Shown: piece after piece, positions 25,834 to 34,878 of the stretch
Layout of the letters: each line of letters starts with the position of its first letter
How positions within the stretch are numbered: position 1 is the first letter of the stretch
Source: Candidatus Poribacteria bacterium
GTDB lineage: Bacteria > Poribacteria > WGA-4E > PCPOR2b
DNA length: 53,986 nucleotides
Reading direction: 5' to 3'
Assembly: GCA_022822785.1 (NCBI GenBank)
Contig: JAJEAL010000034.1
Coordinates: 1-53,986 of the forward strand
Notes under the pieces: model-generated
Databases searched by the model: none
Told to the model about the DNA's origin: nothing
Seen by the model: the letters and a program-made list of their open reading frames with translations, nothing else
Position numbers and translations under genes: made by a program

Positions 25834-26108
25834 AAGCAGATTATCGCTTCGACGAACCACGTTAGCGCTGGAGGTGTGAGATTGAACCGGGAACCGTGAA
25901 ACCCAACACCTCCAGCACCCGCCCCTTCGCTTCAGGGAAACATAATGTATAGGGCACATTAGTGCAATGAACCAATAGATTTATGACCACCTGCACATCG
26001 CGTTTCAATTTCAACTTGACAAAGCATCTTCACTTTGCTAGATTAGAACCAGAACACCATCAAGAGAATGAGATACGCACTACATTCATACGGAATCAGG
26101 AGGGTATC

Positions 26109-27158
26109 ATGCCAACCATTTCAGCCGAACAATTGCGAGAGATTGCCTCTCAGCTTCTTCAAGGCGCCGGTGCCAGTGCAGAGGAAGCGGCAATCATCTC
26201 CCGACACTCCATGGGCGCCAATCTGGCGGGGCACGACTCACACGGAATTATTGCGATTCCCGGCTATATCGACCGGATTAAACGGGGGCACATTGTGCCA
26301 GGCGCTCCTTTCGAGATTGTCCGCGAAACTAGCGTCACCACGGTTATCAACGGCAATTGGGGATTCGGGTATGTCGTCTCCGAACAGGCGATGCAAATCA
26401 CTATCGACAAAGCCAAACAGCACGGGGTCGCAGCCACTACAGTCTACCAGCAAAGCCACGTCGGGCGCGTGGCGGACTACCCCATCATGGCAGCTAAAGC
26501 AGATCTTATCGGATTGATGACCGCTGATTCCGGACGCACAAGTAAATCGGTGGCACCATTCGGTGGCAGAGAAGCGCGGCTCGGTACCAATCCCATCTGT
26601 ATGGCAATGCCGAGTGATTTGGAGGGCACCCTCTTCATAGATATGGCGACTAGCGCCGTTGCGGGAGGTAAAATCAATGTCGCGCGCACGCGTGGTGCTG
26701 CGATTCCAGAAGGTTGGATCCTTGATAAGGATGGCAACCAGACCACAGACCCTGAAGACTTGGGACGTGGCGGCGTCCAACTTCCGTTGGGAGGCCCCGA
26801 AGGACACAAGGGATATGGACTATCGGTAATGGTTGAAATCTTCTCAGGTATCCTCACAGGTTTGGGGTTCGGGCATGATCCCTCCGGAAAACATAACGAC
26901 GGTTGTTTCATGGCAGCGTTCAACGTTGATGCCTTCCGCCCACTTGCCGAATTCAAAAAAGAAGTCGCAGAATTCGCCGCCTATCTGAAGAGTTGTCCAC
27001 CTGCCGCCGGCTTCACAGAAGTCTTCTATCCCGGCGAATTAGAACATCTGCGAACCCAGCAGAAATTGCAGGACGGTATTTTTATTGAGGACGCCACTTG
27101 GGAACGCCTCAAATCTTTAGCAGAGGAGTATGGCAGTGCCACGTCGCTAGGCTTCTAA
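26109..27158 (+). CDS. Malate/L-lactate (Ldh_2) family dehydrogenase
   Basis: A 349-residue NAD(P)-dependent 2-hydroxyacid dehydrogenase of the Ldh_2 family (malate, sulfolactate, ureidoglycolate and related enzymes). Features are the N-terminal GHDSHGIIAIPGYIDRI containing the catalytic-region His, GRVADYPIMAAKADLIG, APFGGREARLGTNPICMAMP and GGPEGHKGYGLSVMVEIFSG. CAGGAGG precedes ATG 26109. It converges on the PhyH gene at 27175 (16-bp gap). A ureidoglycolate role would suit the urea theme, but the sequence does not show it. A second family member starts at the left edge of the window. Confidence 0.87.
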   Translation: MPTISAEQLREIASQLLQGAGASAEEAAIISRHSMGANLAGHDSHGIIAIPGYIDRIKRGHIVPGAPFEIVRETSVTTVINGNWGFGYVVSEQAMQITIDKAKQHGVAATTVYQQSHVGRVADYPIMAAKADLIGLMTADSGRTSKSVAPFGGREARLGTNPICMAMPSDLEGTLFIDMATSAVAGGKINVARTRGAAIPEGWILDKDGNQTTDPEDLGRGGVQLPLGGPEGHKGYGLSVMVEIFSGILTGLGFGHDPSGKHNDGCFMAAFNVDAFRPLAEFKKEVAEFAAYLKSCPPAAGFTEVFYPGELEHLRTQQKLQDGIFIEDATWERLKSLAEEYGSATSLGF

Positions 27159-27174
27159 GAAATGAACAGATGAA

Positions 27175-28002
27175 TTACCCAGCTTTAACCGCAGCGCGAT
27201 CTTCCGCGATCCACTCCGCCCAGCGCGCTTCATCCGGCGATAGAAACCCAGAATTGCAGCGTGGCTGCAGATGGACATCGACCCCTAAAAGCCGCATGAG
27301 CCGGTAGTCGTCACGGTCACGCGCTTCCGCAAGGAGGCGTTGTGTCAAGGGACCGCTGTGGTTATCAGTATGCTTGAGCCACGTCGAATTGTAGTAAATG
27401 CTGAAAAAGTAGCGTAATCCATCGGCGGTATTCGGCGTCCCGGAATGGATGAGGTAATTGTGTGTCACAACGACATCACCCGCCTTCATATACAGTAAAG
27501 TCTCGTCCGGATGCGGTTTATTGCGATCTTCCGGCGCAATCGTAATCGGTTGCCGATGCGACCCGGCAATTACCCGCAACGGACCATATTCAGTCGTTAA
27601 GTCCTGTAAATAGCTGATTGCGTTCGCAGCGGTTGGCCGCTCATAGATATCTTTCTGCGGTACTTTTGCCCATCGATCTCGGTGCCAGCCAGACGCGCGT
27701 CCCTCGCCCTCATCTTTGGCTACCGTCGGGAAAGCCGCGAGCGTGAGATTATCGAGTTGTACAAATGGGCCCATCACCGACTCCAAAAAATCGAGTATTG
27801 TTGGATGTTTCACGGGGGACCACATCAACTTCGGGGCATATTCTAGCATGTTACCGAACCATGTTTGTCCATCGTAATCGTCCATCAGCTCCTGATGTTT
27901 TGTACGCCAACTCTGCATCTGTGACTCAGTGAACAACCCTTCAAAAACGGTGAAACCGTTCGCCTTATATTCCTCCAAACGCTGCGCTAAATCTTTGCTC
28001 AT
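27175..28002 (-). CDS. Phytanoyl-CoA dioxygenase (PhyH) family protein
   Basis: A 275-residue PhyH-type dioxygenase. The HxD motif is ASGWHRDRWAK, followed by the distal His in HNYLIHSGTPNTADGLRYFF. The family N-terminal pattern EEYKANGFTVFEGLFTESQM is clear. I chose ATG 28002 because GGAGGAGGAG lies just upstream; an earlier ATG at 28047 lacks this. It converges on the Ldh_2 gene and is divergent from the 2-hydroxyacid dehydrogenase gene at 28300, with an inverted-repeat element between them. The substrate is unknown. Confidence 0.88.
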   Translation of the reverse strand: MSKDLAQRLEEYKANGFTVFEGLFTESQMQSWRTKHQELMDDYDGQTWFGNMLEYAPKLMWSPVKHPTILDFLESVMGPFVQLDNLTLAAFPTVAKDEGEGRASGWHRDRWAKVPQKDIYERPTAANAISYLQDLTTEYGPLRVIAGSHRQPITIAPEDRNKPHPDETLLYMKAGDVVVTHNYLIHSGTPNTADGLRYFFSIYYNSTWLKHTDNHSGPLTQRLLAEARDRDDYRLMRLLGVDVHLQPRCNSGFLSPDEARWAEWIAEDRAAVKAG

Positions 28003-28127
28003 TCGTATCTCCTCCTCCGCATACGCGGACGTAACTGAATTTAACAACCATATTCCCTAAGAACGACTGATAGTCAGTACGACAGAACTCCCCTTTTAAA
28101 AAAATAGGTTTCAGATTACGGTTGGAT

Positions 28128-28230
28128 ATGGTATACTGCCTACTATCAGAAATCGAATTTTGCGGCGGATCAACCCGCCGACAAAGCGAGACGTGCAAAG
28201 CACAATCTTTTATAGTGTTTAGTATACCAT
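28128..28230. repeat. 103-bp inverted-repeat element between divergent genes
   Basis: The ends are ATGGTATACT-gcct-ACTAT and ATAGT-gttt-AGTATACCAT, giving 15 matching bases over a 19-bp arm. Inside are CGGCGG/CCGCCG and GTGC/GCAC hairpins. It could be a small non-autonomous transposon. The ends also hold mirror-image TATACT hexamers, so a pair of divergent -10 elements is another reading. Confidence 0.45.
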
Positions 28231-28299
28231 GCTGCGATTTTTAGACACCACGCTTTTCAAAGAAATCCGTTTATACGTACTAAGGAGAAGAAACTGCAG

Positions 28300-29262
28300 A
28301 TGAAGATTTTGTTCGGACCCAATTTCATGAAACTCGAAGACGCAATCCCCGAATTTAAGGACACATATCCTGATGTGGACTTTGTGCACTGTGACCAACC
28401 GGAACATGCAGCACCACTTATTGCTGACGCTGACGCCTACATCGGTTGGATTAACCGCGATCTCTTTCTGGCAGCCAAAAATCTCAAATGGATTCAATCC
28501 CCGAGCTCCGGCGTTGACTATTTTGTGTCTGTCCCTGAAATCGTCGAAAGCGATGTCCTTCTCACAAGCGCAAGCGGCACCCACGCTGCGTGTGTCGCAG
28601 AGAGCGCGATTGCCATGATTCTCGCCTTTACGCGCGGCATCAGAGATTCTATCTTCGCACAGCAACAGAAGGAGTGGGCAATCCGTGCAATTCGCCCAAA
28701 ATTAGTGGAGTTGACTGACAGTACAATGGGCATAATCGGATTTGGAAATATCGGGCGCGAGATTGCGAAGCGGGCGAGTGGCTTCGATATGCGAATCGTT
28801 GCCGTAGACCTTTATCCCGGCGACAAACCGGACTATGTCACCGATGTGTGGGGCTTTGATCGCCTTGACGACCTATTACGTGAATCCGACTATGTGCTCA
28901 TCGCTGTTCCCCGCACCCCGCAGACGCGCGGCATGATCGGCGCAGAACAGATAGCGTTGATGAAGCCCACAGCGATGCTTGTCGCTATGTCACGGGGCGG
29001 CATCGTTGACGAGGCAGCATTAGCACCGGCCCTGCGCGAAGAGCGGATAGCGGCGGCAGCAGTCGATGTTTTGGCGACAGAGCCGCTGCCCGAAGACAGT
29101 GAATTGTGGGAGTTGGACAACCTATTAATCACACCGCACGTTTCCGGCGGCACACAGTTTGAGCGGCAGCATGTGCTTGATATCTTTGGCGAAAATATCG
29201 GACGTTTCGTGCGCGGCGAATTACCGTTGCGTAACCAGGTGGACAAAAGGGCCGGATTCTAA
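28300..29262 (+). CDS. D-2-hydroxyacid dehydrogenase, NAD-binding
   Basis: A 320-residue member of the D-isomer-specific 2-hydroxyacid dehydrogenase family, reducing 2-keto acids or the reverse. The Rossmann motif is MGIIGFGNIGREIAKRA at about residues 143-159. The catalytic Arg is in AMSRGGIVDE, the Glu in the VLATEPLPEDSELWEL region and the His in ITPHVSGGT. The N-terminal substrate domain includes LKWIQSPSSGVDYF. AAGGAG lies before the ATG. It is divergent from a PhyH gene and followed by selA after 90 bp. The true substrate (glycerate, lactate or other) is not resolved. Confidence 0.88.
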   Translation: MKILFGPNFMKLEDAIPEFKDTYPDVDFVHCDQPEHAAPLIADADAYIGWINRDLFLAAKNLKWIQSPSSGVDYFVSVPEIVESDVLLTSASGTHAACVAESAIAMILAFTRGIRDSIFAQQQKEWAIRAIRPKLVELTDSTMGIIGFGNIGREIAKRASGFDMRIVAVDLYPGDKPDYVTDVWGFDRLDDLLRESDYVLIAVPRTPQTRGMIGAEQIALMKPTAMLVAMSRGGIVDEAALAPALREERIAAAAVDVLATEPLPEDSELWELDNLLITPHVSGGTQFERQHVLDIFGENIGRFVRGELPLRNQVDKRAGF

Positions 29263-29352
29263 CGGATCAGGCTTATCGGCTCAATTAACCAACCTATGAA
29301 TCCGGTCCTAGGGGGCGTAGGCCATTATAGAGCCGTCAATTGAAAGAAACCG

Positions 29353-30786
29353 ATGCCGGCAAAAGAATTAACCTTAGAACAGCGTGAGGCTTTACGCCGA
29401 ATCCCTTCCATTGAACAGCTGCTCACTCATGAACTGTTCCTCAGTATGGAAGAGCACTATTCGCGAGATCTCATAGCGGAAACACTACGGGCTGTAACTG
29501 CGAACGTTCGCAAGCAAATCCTTGACGGACCGGAGACCGTGGAAATTCTTGATGAATCGACCTATGCAGCGTTTGTTCATGCGGAACTAGAATCCTTAAC
29601 AACCTCCGCACTCCGTCCAATTGTCAACGCCACCGGCACAATTACCCATACCAATCTCGGTAGATCGGTGCTCAGCGCTGCCGCGTCTGAAAGCCTTGCC
29701 CACGCTGCTGCAAACTACGTGAATCTGGAATATGACCTCGCTACCGGGGCACGTGGGCACCGAGATCGAATCACTGAGCCGTTGCTACAGCGGTTGACCG
29801 GATGTGAAGCGTCAACAATAGTCAATAATAACGCAGCGGCCGTGCTACTCGCGCTAAACACGCTAGCACAAGGCAAAGAGGTGATTGTCTCCCGCGGGGA
29901 ACTCATCGAGATCGGTGGAACGTTCCGCATCCCTGATATGATGCAAGCGAGCGGTGCTATCTTACACGAGGTTGGGACGACGAACCGAACGCATCTTCGG
30001 GACTACCAGCACGCAATTAACGAGAAGACAGCACTCCTCCTCAAGGTGCATCCGAGCAATTACCAAGTCGTCGGATTCGCCTCAACCCCTGAGATGGAGG
30101 AACTCACCGAACTCGGGCGCCAGCACGGTATCACAACGATGGAAGATCTGGGGAGCGGCTCCCTGATTGATCTGACCCGTTACGATTTGCCTTATGAACC
30201 GGTGGTTAGTGAACGGATAAGGGCCGGTGTTGATGTCGTGACTTTCAGTGGGGATAAACTGCTTGGGGGATCGCAGGCGGGAATCATTGTGGGGCGGCAG
30301 GACATCATCGAGAAAATTCGCACAAATCCATTGATGCGGACGTTGCGTGTGGGGAAACTCACTATCGCTGCGATCGAAGCGACCTTGCGGCTCTACCTCA
30401 ACGAAAAGGGGTTGGACACCAAGCTGCCGATGCTTCAGCGTTATACCCGGTCAGGTGCCGAACTCCGTGAGGTCGCCGAAAAGCTTGCCAATCGCCTGCA
30501 GCACATTTTCAGCGATTCCATCCAAGTAACGGTTGAAATGAGCGCTGCACAGATTGGCAGCGGTTCACTGCCCGTTGATACCTTGCCAAGCGTTGTTGTT
30601 AGTCTACACGCATCGCAGTTTTCCGCCGAGCTGCTTGCGGCACATTTTCGAGCGCAGCCGACACCTGTGATTGGACGTATGCAAGGTCAGCAGCTCCAGC
30701 TCGATATGCGGACGGTGTTTGAGAGGGAGTTGTTATGGATTATCGAAGCAGCGAAGCGGGTGATGGAAGAACTTCAGACAGAATAG
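29353..30786 (+). CDS. selA: L-seryl-tRNA(Sec) selenium transferase
   Basis: SelA converts seryl-tRNA(Sec) to selenocysteinyl-tRNA(Sec) with selenophosphate and pyridoxal phosphate. The 477-residue length is typical. The PLP lysine is K302 in TFSGDKLLGGSQAGIIVG. Other signatures are PIVNATGTITHTNLGRSVLS, NLEYDLATGARGHRD and TIVNNNAAAVLLALNTLA. It is followed 30 bp later by selB and then the tRNA-Sec gene. Together these give the insertion machinery except for the selenophosphate synthetase SelD, which is not in the window. Confidence 0.97.
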   Translation: MPAKELTLEQREALRRIPSIEQLLTHELFLSMEEHYSRDLIAETLRAVTANVRKQILDGPETVEILDESTYAAFVHAELESLTTSALRPIVNATGTITHTNLGRSVLSAAASESLAHAAANYVNLEYDLATGARGHRDRITEPLLQRLTGCEASTIVNNNAAAVLLALNTLAQGKEVIVSRGELIEIGGTFRIPDMMQASGAILHEVGTTNRTHLRDYQHAINEKTALLLKVHPSNYQVVGFASTPEMEELTELGRQHGITTMEDLGSGSLIDLTRYDLPYEPVVSERIRAGVDVVTFSGDKLLGGSQAGIIVGRQDIIEKIRTNPLMRTLRVGKLTIAAIEATLRLYLNEKGLDTKLPMLQRYTRSGAELREVAEKLANRLQHIFSDSIQVTVEMSAAQIGSGSLPVDTLPSVVVSLHASQFSAELLAAHFRAQPTPVIGRMQGQQLQLDMRTVFERELLWIIEAAKRVMEELQTE

Positions 30787-30816
30787 CGCCATTCACTCTA
30801 GACAGGACAGGATAAT

Positions 30817-32739
30817 ATGCGACATGTCATCATCGGCACGGCTGGACACGTTGATCACGGAAAATCGACACTGATACACGCCCTGACCGGCATCGAAACC
30901 GATCGACTCAAAGAGGAGAAAGAGCGTGGACTGTCAATCGAACTAGGGTTCGCCTATTTTGATTTACCGGATGGGGCACGGGCTGGCATCGTCGATGTTC
31001 CCGGACATGAACGGTTTATCCGAAATATGCTCTCAGGCGCGTACGGGATGGATATGGTGATGCTCGTCGTTGATGCAAAGGAGGGAGTGCAGGAACAGAC
31101 GCTAGAACACGTGGAGATTCTCGACCTGCTCAACATTCCGACCGGCATCCTTGTTATGACTAAAGTAGATCTGGTAACGCCGAATCAATTGGTGGAATCC
31201 GCCGACATGTCTCAAGAGATGCTGGTTGGCACAACCCTCGAAGGCTCACCCACCGTCCATGTCTCCGCAATGACCGGTGAAGGTTTAGACGAACTTAAGC
31301 GCACAATTGTGGCGTGCGTCAACGCTGAAGCAGAAACAGACCGGTATAACGGCATCCCCCGCCTATATGTAGATCGGGTTTTCTCGATGACAGGGTTTGG
31401 CGCGGTGGTAACAGGGACCCTAATGGGGGGCGCAATTCACCGCGAACAACGACTCGTGATGCTACCACAAGGGCACGAAGTGCGGGTACGCGGCGTCCAA
31501 GTTCACAATGAACAGGCACAAAGTGCACAATCAGGACAACGAACAGCGTTAAACTTATCAGGCATCACCACAGCCCAGATCGAACGTGGGAATGTGGTCT
31601 GTCCAAGCGGGTTTTCAGCGGTCACAGACAATATCGACGTATCGCTCGACCTCCTGTCGTCTTTCCCACGAATGCTTGAACACTGGACACGCCTGCGATT
31701 CTATCTCGGGACCAGCGAGACCTTTTGCCGAGCAATCTTACTCATGGAAGAAGGAGTTCTGCCGGGCGACTCGACACAGCTCCAGCTGCGCCTTGAGAAA
31801 CCGATTTTGACCTTCAGAGGCGATCGGTTTATCGTGCGAGATTTCTCCGCTCAACATACAGTCGGCGGCGGACGAGTGGTGAACCCATTCGCTCCGCGTC
31901 ATAGGCGATTCACAGAAGAAACGCTAGAAACTCTAACGATGTGGGAAGATGCGGAGGATACGGACGTTGTAAAATTAGTATTGGCACAAAACCGCGACCT
32001 CTGTGTCCCCGAAGAATTTCTCCGCTACTACCTCCCTTACGCCGATGCGGACTTTAGAGCCTTCTTAAAAGATCTTGAGAACCGCCAAGAGATTGTGCGC
32101 TGGGACGGAAGTACCGCCCTCATTTCTGCGATAGATCGAGCGGAACAGGCACAAACCGATTTAACCTATGCCTTGGCGAGCTTCCATGAGGAACAACCGC
32201 TTGCCCCCGGTCAGAACGCCTCGCAACTCCGACGTCAACTTGGACTGGACGAAATCGGTTTTGAAAAGGTTACGGATCAGCTCATCCGTGAAAAACAGAT
32301 AGTCACCGATGGAAATTTACTGCGGCTCTCAGCGCATCAAATTCAGTTTTCAGCGGAGGAAGAAGATATCAAGGAAGAGGTCGAAAAGATATTCCTTGAT
32401 GCCGGCATAAACAGTCCATCTATGGCTGAGTTGACCACACAGCTATCAGCGTACCCGCCACAATCGGTTCAGCAGACCTTTTATGCGCTGATGAACCTGG
32501 GACGATTTATTAGAATCGGGGACGACCTCTTTATCCATACCGAGATGTTTGAACGAATTGTGAGTTCGCTTACCGATTACCTTAAAAAAAATGATATAAT
32601 AACTGTAGCTGAATTTCGAGAACTCGCACAAACCAGTAGGAAATACGCTGTACCATTTCTCGAATACTGCGACGGCAAAGGACTCACGATCCGCGAGGGG
32701 AACCATCGACGACTGCGGATATTGCAACACAAAACGTAA
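30817..32739 (+). CDS. selB: Selenocysteine-specific elongation factor SelB
   Basis: A 640-residue GTPase that delivers Sec-tRNA to UGA codons marked by a SECIS hairpin. The N-terminal EF-Tu-like G domain has GTAGHVDHGKSTLIHAL, IVDVPGHERFI and VMTKVDLV. Beta-barrel domains II-III follow (RLYVDRVFSMTGFGAVVTGT). The C-terminal third is the winged-helix array that binds the mRNA SECIS. The full length argues for a working factor. It lies between selA and tRNA-Sec. Confidence 0.97.
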   Translation: MRHVIIGTAGHVDHGKSTLIHALTGIETDRLKEEKERGLSIELGFAYFDLPDGARAGIVDVPGHERFIRNMLSGAYGMDMVMLVVDAKEGVQEQTLEHVEILDLLNIPTGILVMTKVDLVTPNQLVESADMSQEMLVGTTLEGSPTVHVSAMTGEGLDELKRTIVACVNAEAETDRYNGIPRLYVDRVFSMTGFGAVVTGTLMGGAIHREQRLVMLPQGHEVRVRGVQVHNEQAQSAQSGQRTALNLSGITTAQIERGNVVCPSGFSAVTDNIDVSLDLLSSFPRMLEHWTRLRFYLGTSETFCRAILLMEEGVLPGDSTQLQLRLEKPILTFRGDRFIVRDFSAQHTVGGGRVVNPFAPRHRRFTEETLETLTMWEDAEDTDVVKLVLAQNRDLCVPEEFLRYYLPYADADFRAFLKDLENRQEIVRWDGSTALISAIDRAEQAQTDLTYALASFHEEQPLAPGQNASQLRRQLGLDEIGFEKVTDQLIREKQIVTDGNLLRLSAHQIQFSAEEEDIKEEVEKIFLDAGINSPSMAELTTQLSAYPPQSVQQTFYALMNLGRFIRIGDDLFIHTEMFERIVSSLTDYLKKNDIITVAEFRELAQTSRKYAVPFLEYCDGKGLTIREGNHRRLRILQHKT

Positions 32740-32775
32740 TAACGCAGATAAATACTTGAATCCAAATTTCTGTGT

Positions 32776-32869
32776 GGGAGGGGATAGGGTCCGGTGGCTC
32801 TACTGGTCTTCAAAACCAGCTTGTCCATGCAAGTGGGTAGGTGGGTTCGACTCCCACCCTCTCCCGCCA
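32776..32869 (+). tRNA. selC: tRNA-Sec (anticodon TCA)
   Basis: A 94-base tRNA with the bacterial selenocysteine layout. It has an 8-bp acceptor stem (GGGAGGGG/CCTCTCCC with one G-U) plus a 5-bp T stem (GTGGG/CCCAC around TTCGACT), and a 6-bp D stem (TAGGGT/GCTCTA). The anticodon stem-loop CTGGT-CTTCAAA-ACCAG carries TCA at 32810-32812, and the long variable arm is based on CTTG/CAAG. Discriminator G and a genome-encoded CCA end the gene. It lies 36 bp after selB. Confidence 0.96.
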
Positions 32870-32916
32870 CTTAGCCTACATTCTAGGCGCCCCATTTCAT
32901 GTGTCAGGAGTTGATC

Positions 32917-34764
32917 ATGTCAATCAAAATTTTACCTCCCGATATCTCTAACAAAATCGCAGCCGGCGAGGTGGTTGAACGTCCCGCATCGGTTGTTAAA
33001 GAATTGGTCGAAAATGCAATCGATGCGGGGAGCACGACCATCAATGTCGAAATCCGCGCGGGCGGCAAACGACTCATCTCAGTCTCAGATAACGGTGGGG
33101 GCATGAGCCGTGAGGACGCGCTCATCGCGATAGAACGCCATGCAACCAGTAAAATCAGCTCCGTTGAGGACTTAGAGAGCATCCAGACGTTTGGATTTCG
33201 TGGGGAGGCACTTCCGAGTATCGCATCGGTTTCGCAGTTTGAGCTGTTGACACGAACCCCCGATGCAGTGGAAGGCACAAAAATCGCAGTGGAAGGCGGC
33301 GTGGTTCGCCCGGTACAGGCGAGTGGGTGTTCGCCGGGAACACATATCAACGCTAACAACCTCTTTTACAATGTGCCAGCACGGTTGAAATTCCTCAAAA
33401 CTGATGCCACAGAGTTGAATCACATCACCAATCAGGTAATGTGGGCCGCATTAGCTAATCCGAGCATCCAGTTCTCGCTCTCACACAACAACCGCTCTCT
33501 AATCGATGTCCGAGCGTGTGAGTCTTACATTGAACGCATACGTCTACTATACGGGAAAGAGTTCGCCGACAACCTCATCGAGTTCGATGCCGACCTCCCA
33601 AATCTCCATCTTCACTGCTTTGTTGGTAAACCCGATTTCACAAAAGCGAATCGTAACTATCAACTCTTTTTCTTAAACCGGAGACCTATTCGGAGTAAGG
33701 TTCTCGGTGCAGCGCTTAACGAAGCGATGCGATCCATGGTGCCAAAGGATCGGCATGTGGTTGCATTCCTGTTCCTGAGGATGAGCGGCCAGCAGGTTGA
33801 TGTCAATGTCCACCCAGCTAAAATTGAGGTGCGATTCCAGAATGAGCGCAGCCTGTACAGCGGGGTAGTGCGGCTGCTACACAGCAGTATCTACAAGAAC
33901 AAATACATACCAAAAATGGAAGCGCGAGATTCAACCGCTGAAGGCGTGGACACCCCCACAACCGGCCCGCCACGACAACCGCGGCTTGAGGTCGAAACTG
34001 CATCTGCCCATACCTTCTCCGTCTCGCGCCGCGGATCTACAAAATCGGATCCAGTCCTCACGCCTAGCACAGCACCGTCACCTCCTGAAGAATTTAGCGT
34101 ACCGGATGAATCGCTTCAGGCCGAATCGGTACAGCGCCCACAACACCCAATCCCCGAAGGGACAGCGCTCGAACTTCTCGACTTTGAAGGCGTTCAGCTA
34201 AAAACCAATCTGTTTAACACTTACATCGTCGCGGAAGGCGGCGATCGCGTGTTTCTGATTGATCAGCATGTCGCAGCCGAACGCGTACTGTACGAACGTT
34301 TCGTTGAACAGCTGAAGACAGATGGCATCCCTGTACAGGGATTGTTGCTACCGGTTACCATCGAAGCAACACCACAACAGTTAACAGCGCTCGACGACCA
34401 CAGCGAGCTATTTGAAAAACTTGGTTTCGACCTAGAGCGATTCGGCGGGAAAACCGTTCTCGTCCGATCTATCCCCGCAACACTCCCCACACGCCTCGTA
34501 AATGTGACGGTTACAGACCTACTCGATGGGCTTGGGAGTGCCGTGACGCCAACTACAGAATATCTCGAAGTGCAGGACAAGGCACTCATCATGCTTGCCT
34601 GCAAGTCCGCCGTAAAAGCGGGAGATGTGCTGACAATGGAAGAGATGGTCAATCTAATCAAGGACCTCTCTCGCGCAAAGTTGCCCTTCAACTGCCCGCA
34701 CGCACGCCCTATCATTGTGGAAATGCATCGAAATGAGTTAGAGAACCGATTCAAAAGGCGATAG
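32917..34764 (+). CDS. mutL: DNA mismatch repair protein MutL
   Basis: A 615-residue GHKL ATPase linking MutS to downstream repair. N-terminal motifs are IAAGEVVERPASVVKELVEN and AIDAGST (ATP-binding Asn/Asp), SDNGGGM, ATSKI and FGFRGEALPSIASVS. The transducer domain has NVHPAKIEVRF. A Pro/Ser-rich linker spans about residues 335-410. The C-terminal dimerisation domain (LKTNLFNTYIVAEGGDRVFL) carries DQHVAAERVLYE, and its end has CKSAVKAGD and NCPHARPI. The DQHAxxER-like endonuclease motif appears as DQHVAAER, so it may have nicking activity as in bacteria without MutH. CAGGAG lies before ATG 32917. Confidence 0.96.
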   Translation: MSIKILPPDISNKIAAGEVVERPASVVKELVENAIDAGSTTINVEIRAGGKRLISVSDNGGGMSREDALIAIERHATSKISSVEDLESIQTFGFRGEALPSIASVSQFELLTRTPDAVEGTKIAVEGGVVRPVQASGCSPGTHINANNLFYNVPARLKFLKTDATELNHITNQVMWAALANPSIQFSLSHNNRSLIDVRACESYIERIRLLYGKEFADNLIEFDADLPNLHLHCFVGKPDFTKANRNYQLFFLNRRPIRSKVLGAALNEAMRSMVPKDRHVVAFLFLRMSGQQVDVNVHPAKIEVRFQNERSLYSGVVRLLHSSIYKNKYIPKMEARDSTAEGVDTPTTGPPRQPRLEVETASAHTFSVSRRGSTKSDPVLTPSTAPSPPEEFSVPDESLQAESVQRPQHPIPEGTALELLDFEGVQLKTNLFNTYIVAEGGDRVFLIDQHVAAERVLYERFVEQLKTDGIPVQGLLLPVTIEATPQQLTALDDHSELFEKLGFDLERFGGKTVLVRSIPATLPTRLVNVTVTDLLDGLGSAVTPTTEYLEVQDKALIMLACKSAVKAGDVLTMEEMVNLIKDLSRAKLPFNCPHARPIIVEMHRNELENRFKRR

Positions 34765-34878
34765 TTGGTTACGTAGGGTGTAAATTGGCCCTATATACTA
34801 TGGTGGACCAGAGTTACCGCATGGCAAGATCGCTCGCACCCCCAAAAAATTTGTTAACGCTAGTGGAGGCAAAATTCG

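Larger units (their letters stand above)
25580..26108. other. 529-bp divergent regulatory region
   Basis: This gap separates the minus-strand TorF-like gene from the plus-strand Ldh_2 gene. It holds a -24/-12 promoter, an enhancer-like palindrome and the copy-B block for the minus-strand gene. I see no gene here; an in-frame extension of the Ldh_2 gene back to 25983 has no protein-like character. Confidence 0.55.
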
